Notes under the pieces: model-generated
Told to the model about the DNA's origin: nothing
The model's database searches: none
What the model saw: only the letters and a program-made list of their open reading frames with translations
Translations under genes and position numbers: made by a program
In this document: piece by piece, positions 52,569-52,569 of the stretch
Layout of the letters: every line of letters starts with the position of its first letter
Numbering within the stretch: position 1 is the first letter of the stretch
NCBI GenBank assembly: GCA_002705055.1
Contig: PAHY01000020.1
Span: 1-52,569 of the forward strand
Source: Planctomycetota bacterium
Lineage (GTDB): Bacteria > Planctomycetota > UBA1135
Length of the DNA: 52,569 nucleotides
Direction: 5' to 3'

Positions 52569-52569
52569 G

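Overview
This is a GC-rich, densely packed bacterial chromosome segment. It most resembles a free-living member of the Planctomycetota. The basis is its many exported proteins of the choice-of-anchor-J type that end in a shared Leu/Val-rich C-terminal module, its large HEAT-like and carboxypeptidase-regulatory-like secreted proteins, and scattered housekeeping genes without long operons. That placement is an inference from protein style; no rRNA or ribosomal marker is present.

Layout. 1-9.4 kb: M61 peptidase, dihydroorotase (pyrC), NhaC-type antiporter, a small membrane coiled-coil protein, asparaginyl-tRNA synthetase (asnS), an exported helical-repeat protein and a sigma-70 family factor. 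9.6-13.7 kb: three exported proteins. 13.8-17.6 kb: a three-gene molybdenum hydroxylase (2Fe-2S, Mo and FAD subunits). Its FAD subunit carries the four extra cysteines typical of 4-hydroxybenzoyl-CoA reductase. 17.6-21.2 kb: a carboxypeptidase-regulatory-like repeat protein and a strongly codon-biased surface protein followed by a clear terminator. 21.3-26.9 kb (minus strand): a gene string of E1-like ThiF/MoeB protein, class V cysteine-desulfurase-like protein, MocA-like nucleotidyltransferase and a 931-residue exported repeat protein, preceded by tRNA-Leu and tRNA-His. The first three fit maturation of a molybdenum hydroxylase. 27.2-31.3 kb: an MFS transporter and two tandem choice-of-anchor-J paralogues. 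31.3-33.2 kb: tRNA-Arg(UCU) followed by a visibly AT-richer island that ends in a 55-base imperfect copy of the tRNA 3' part. It carries two unrecognised exported or membrane-anchored proteins and no recombinase. 33.2-39.7 kb: ABM-domain and ACT-domain proteins, a secreted GH13 enzyme, two more surface proteins and a PDZ protein. 39.8-43.7 kb: GIY-YIG protein, beta-propeller protein, membrane-anchored metallopeptidase and a GNAT/aminotransferase fusion. 43.8-52.6 kb: pepN, a secretin-N-like protein, an NtrC-type regulator facing its probable sensor kinase, purD, a Fur-family regulator, a lipoprotein and a partial gene.

How the parts relate. The molybdenum hydroxylase and the sulfur/cofactor cluster are the most coherent metabolic unit. 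The six choice-of-anchor/C-terminal-module proteins form an expanded surface or secreted set. The island between the tRNA-Arg copies is the best candidate for an undescribed element. Genes are tightly spaced, several convergent pairs overlap, Shine-Dalgarno sites are scarce, and TAGAAT/TAGACT-like hexamers often sit 5-17 bases before start codons, which suggests many leaderless or short-leader transcripts.
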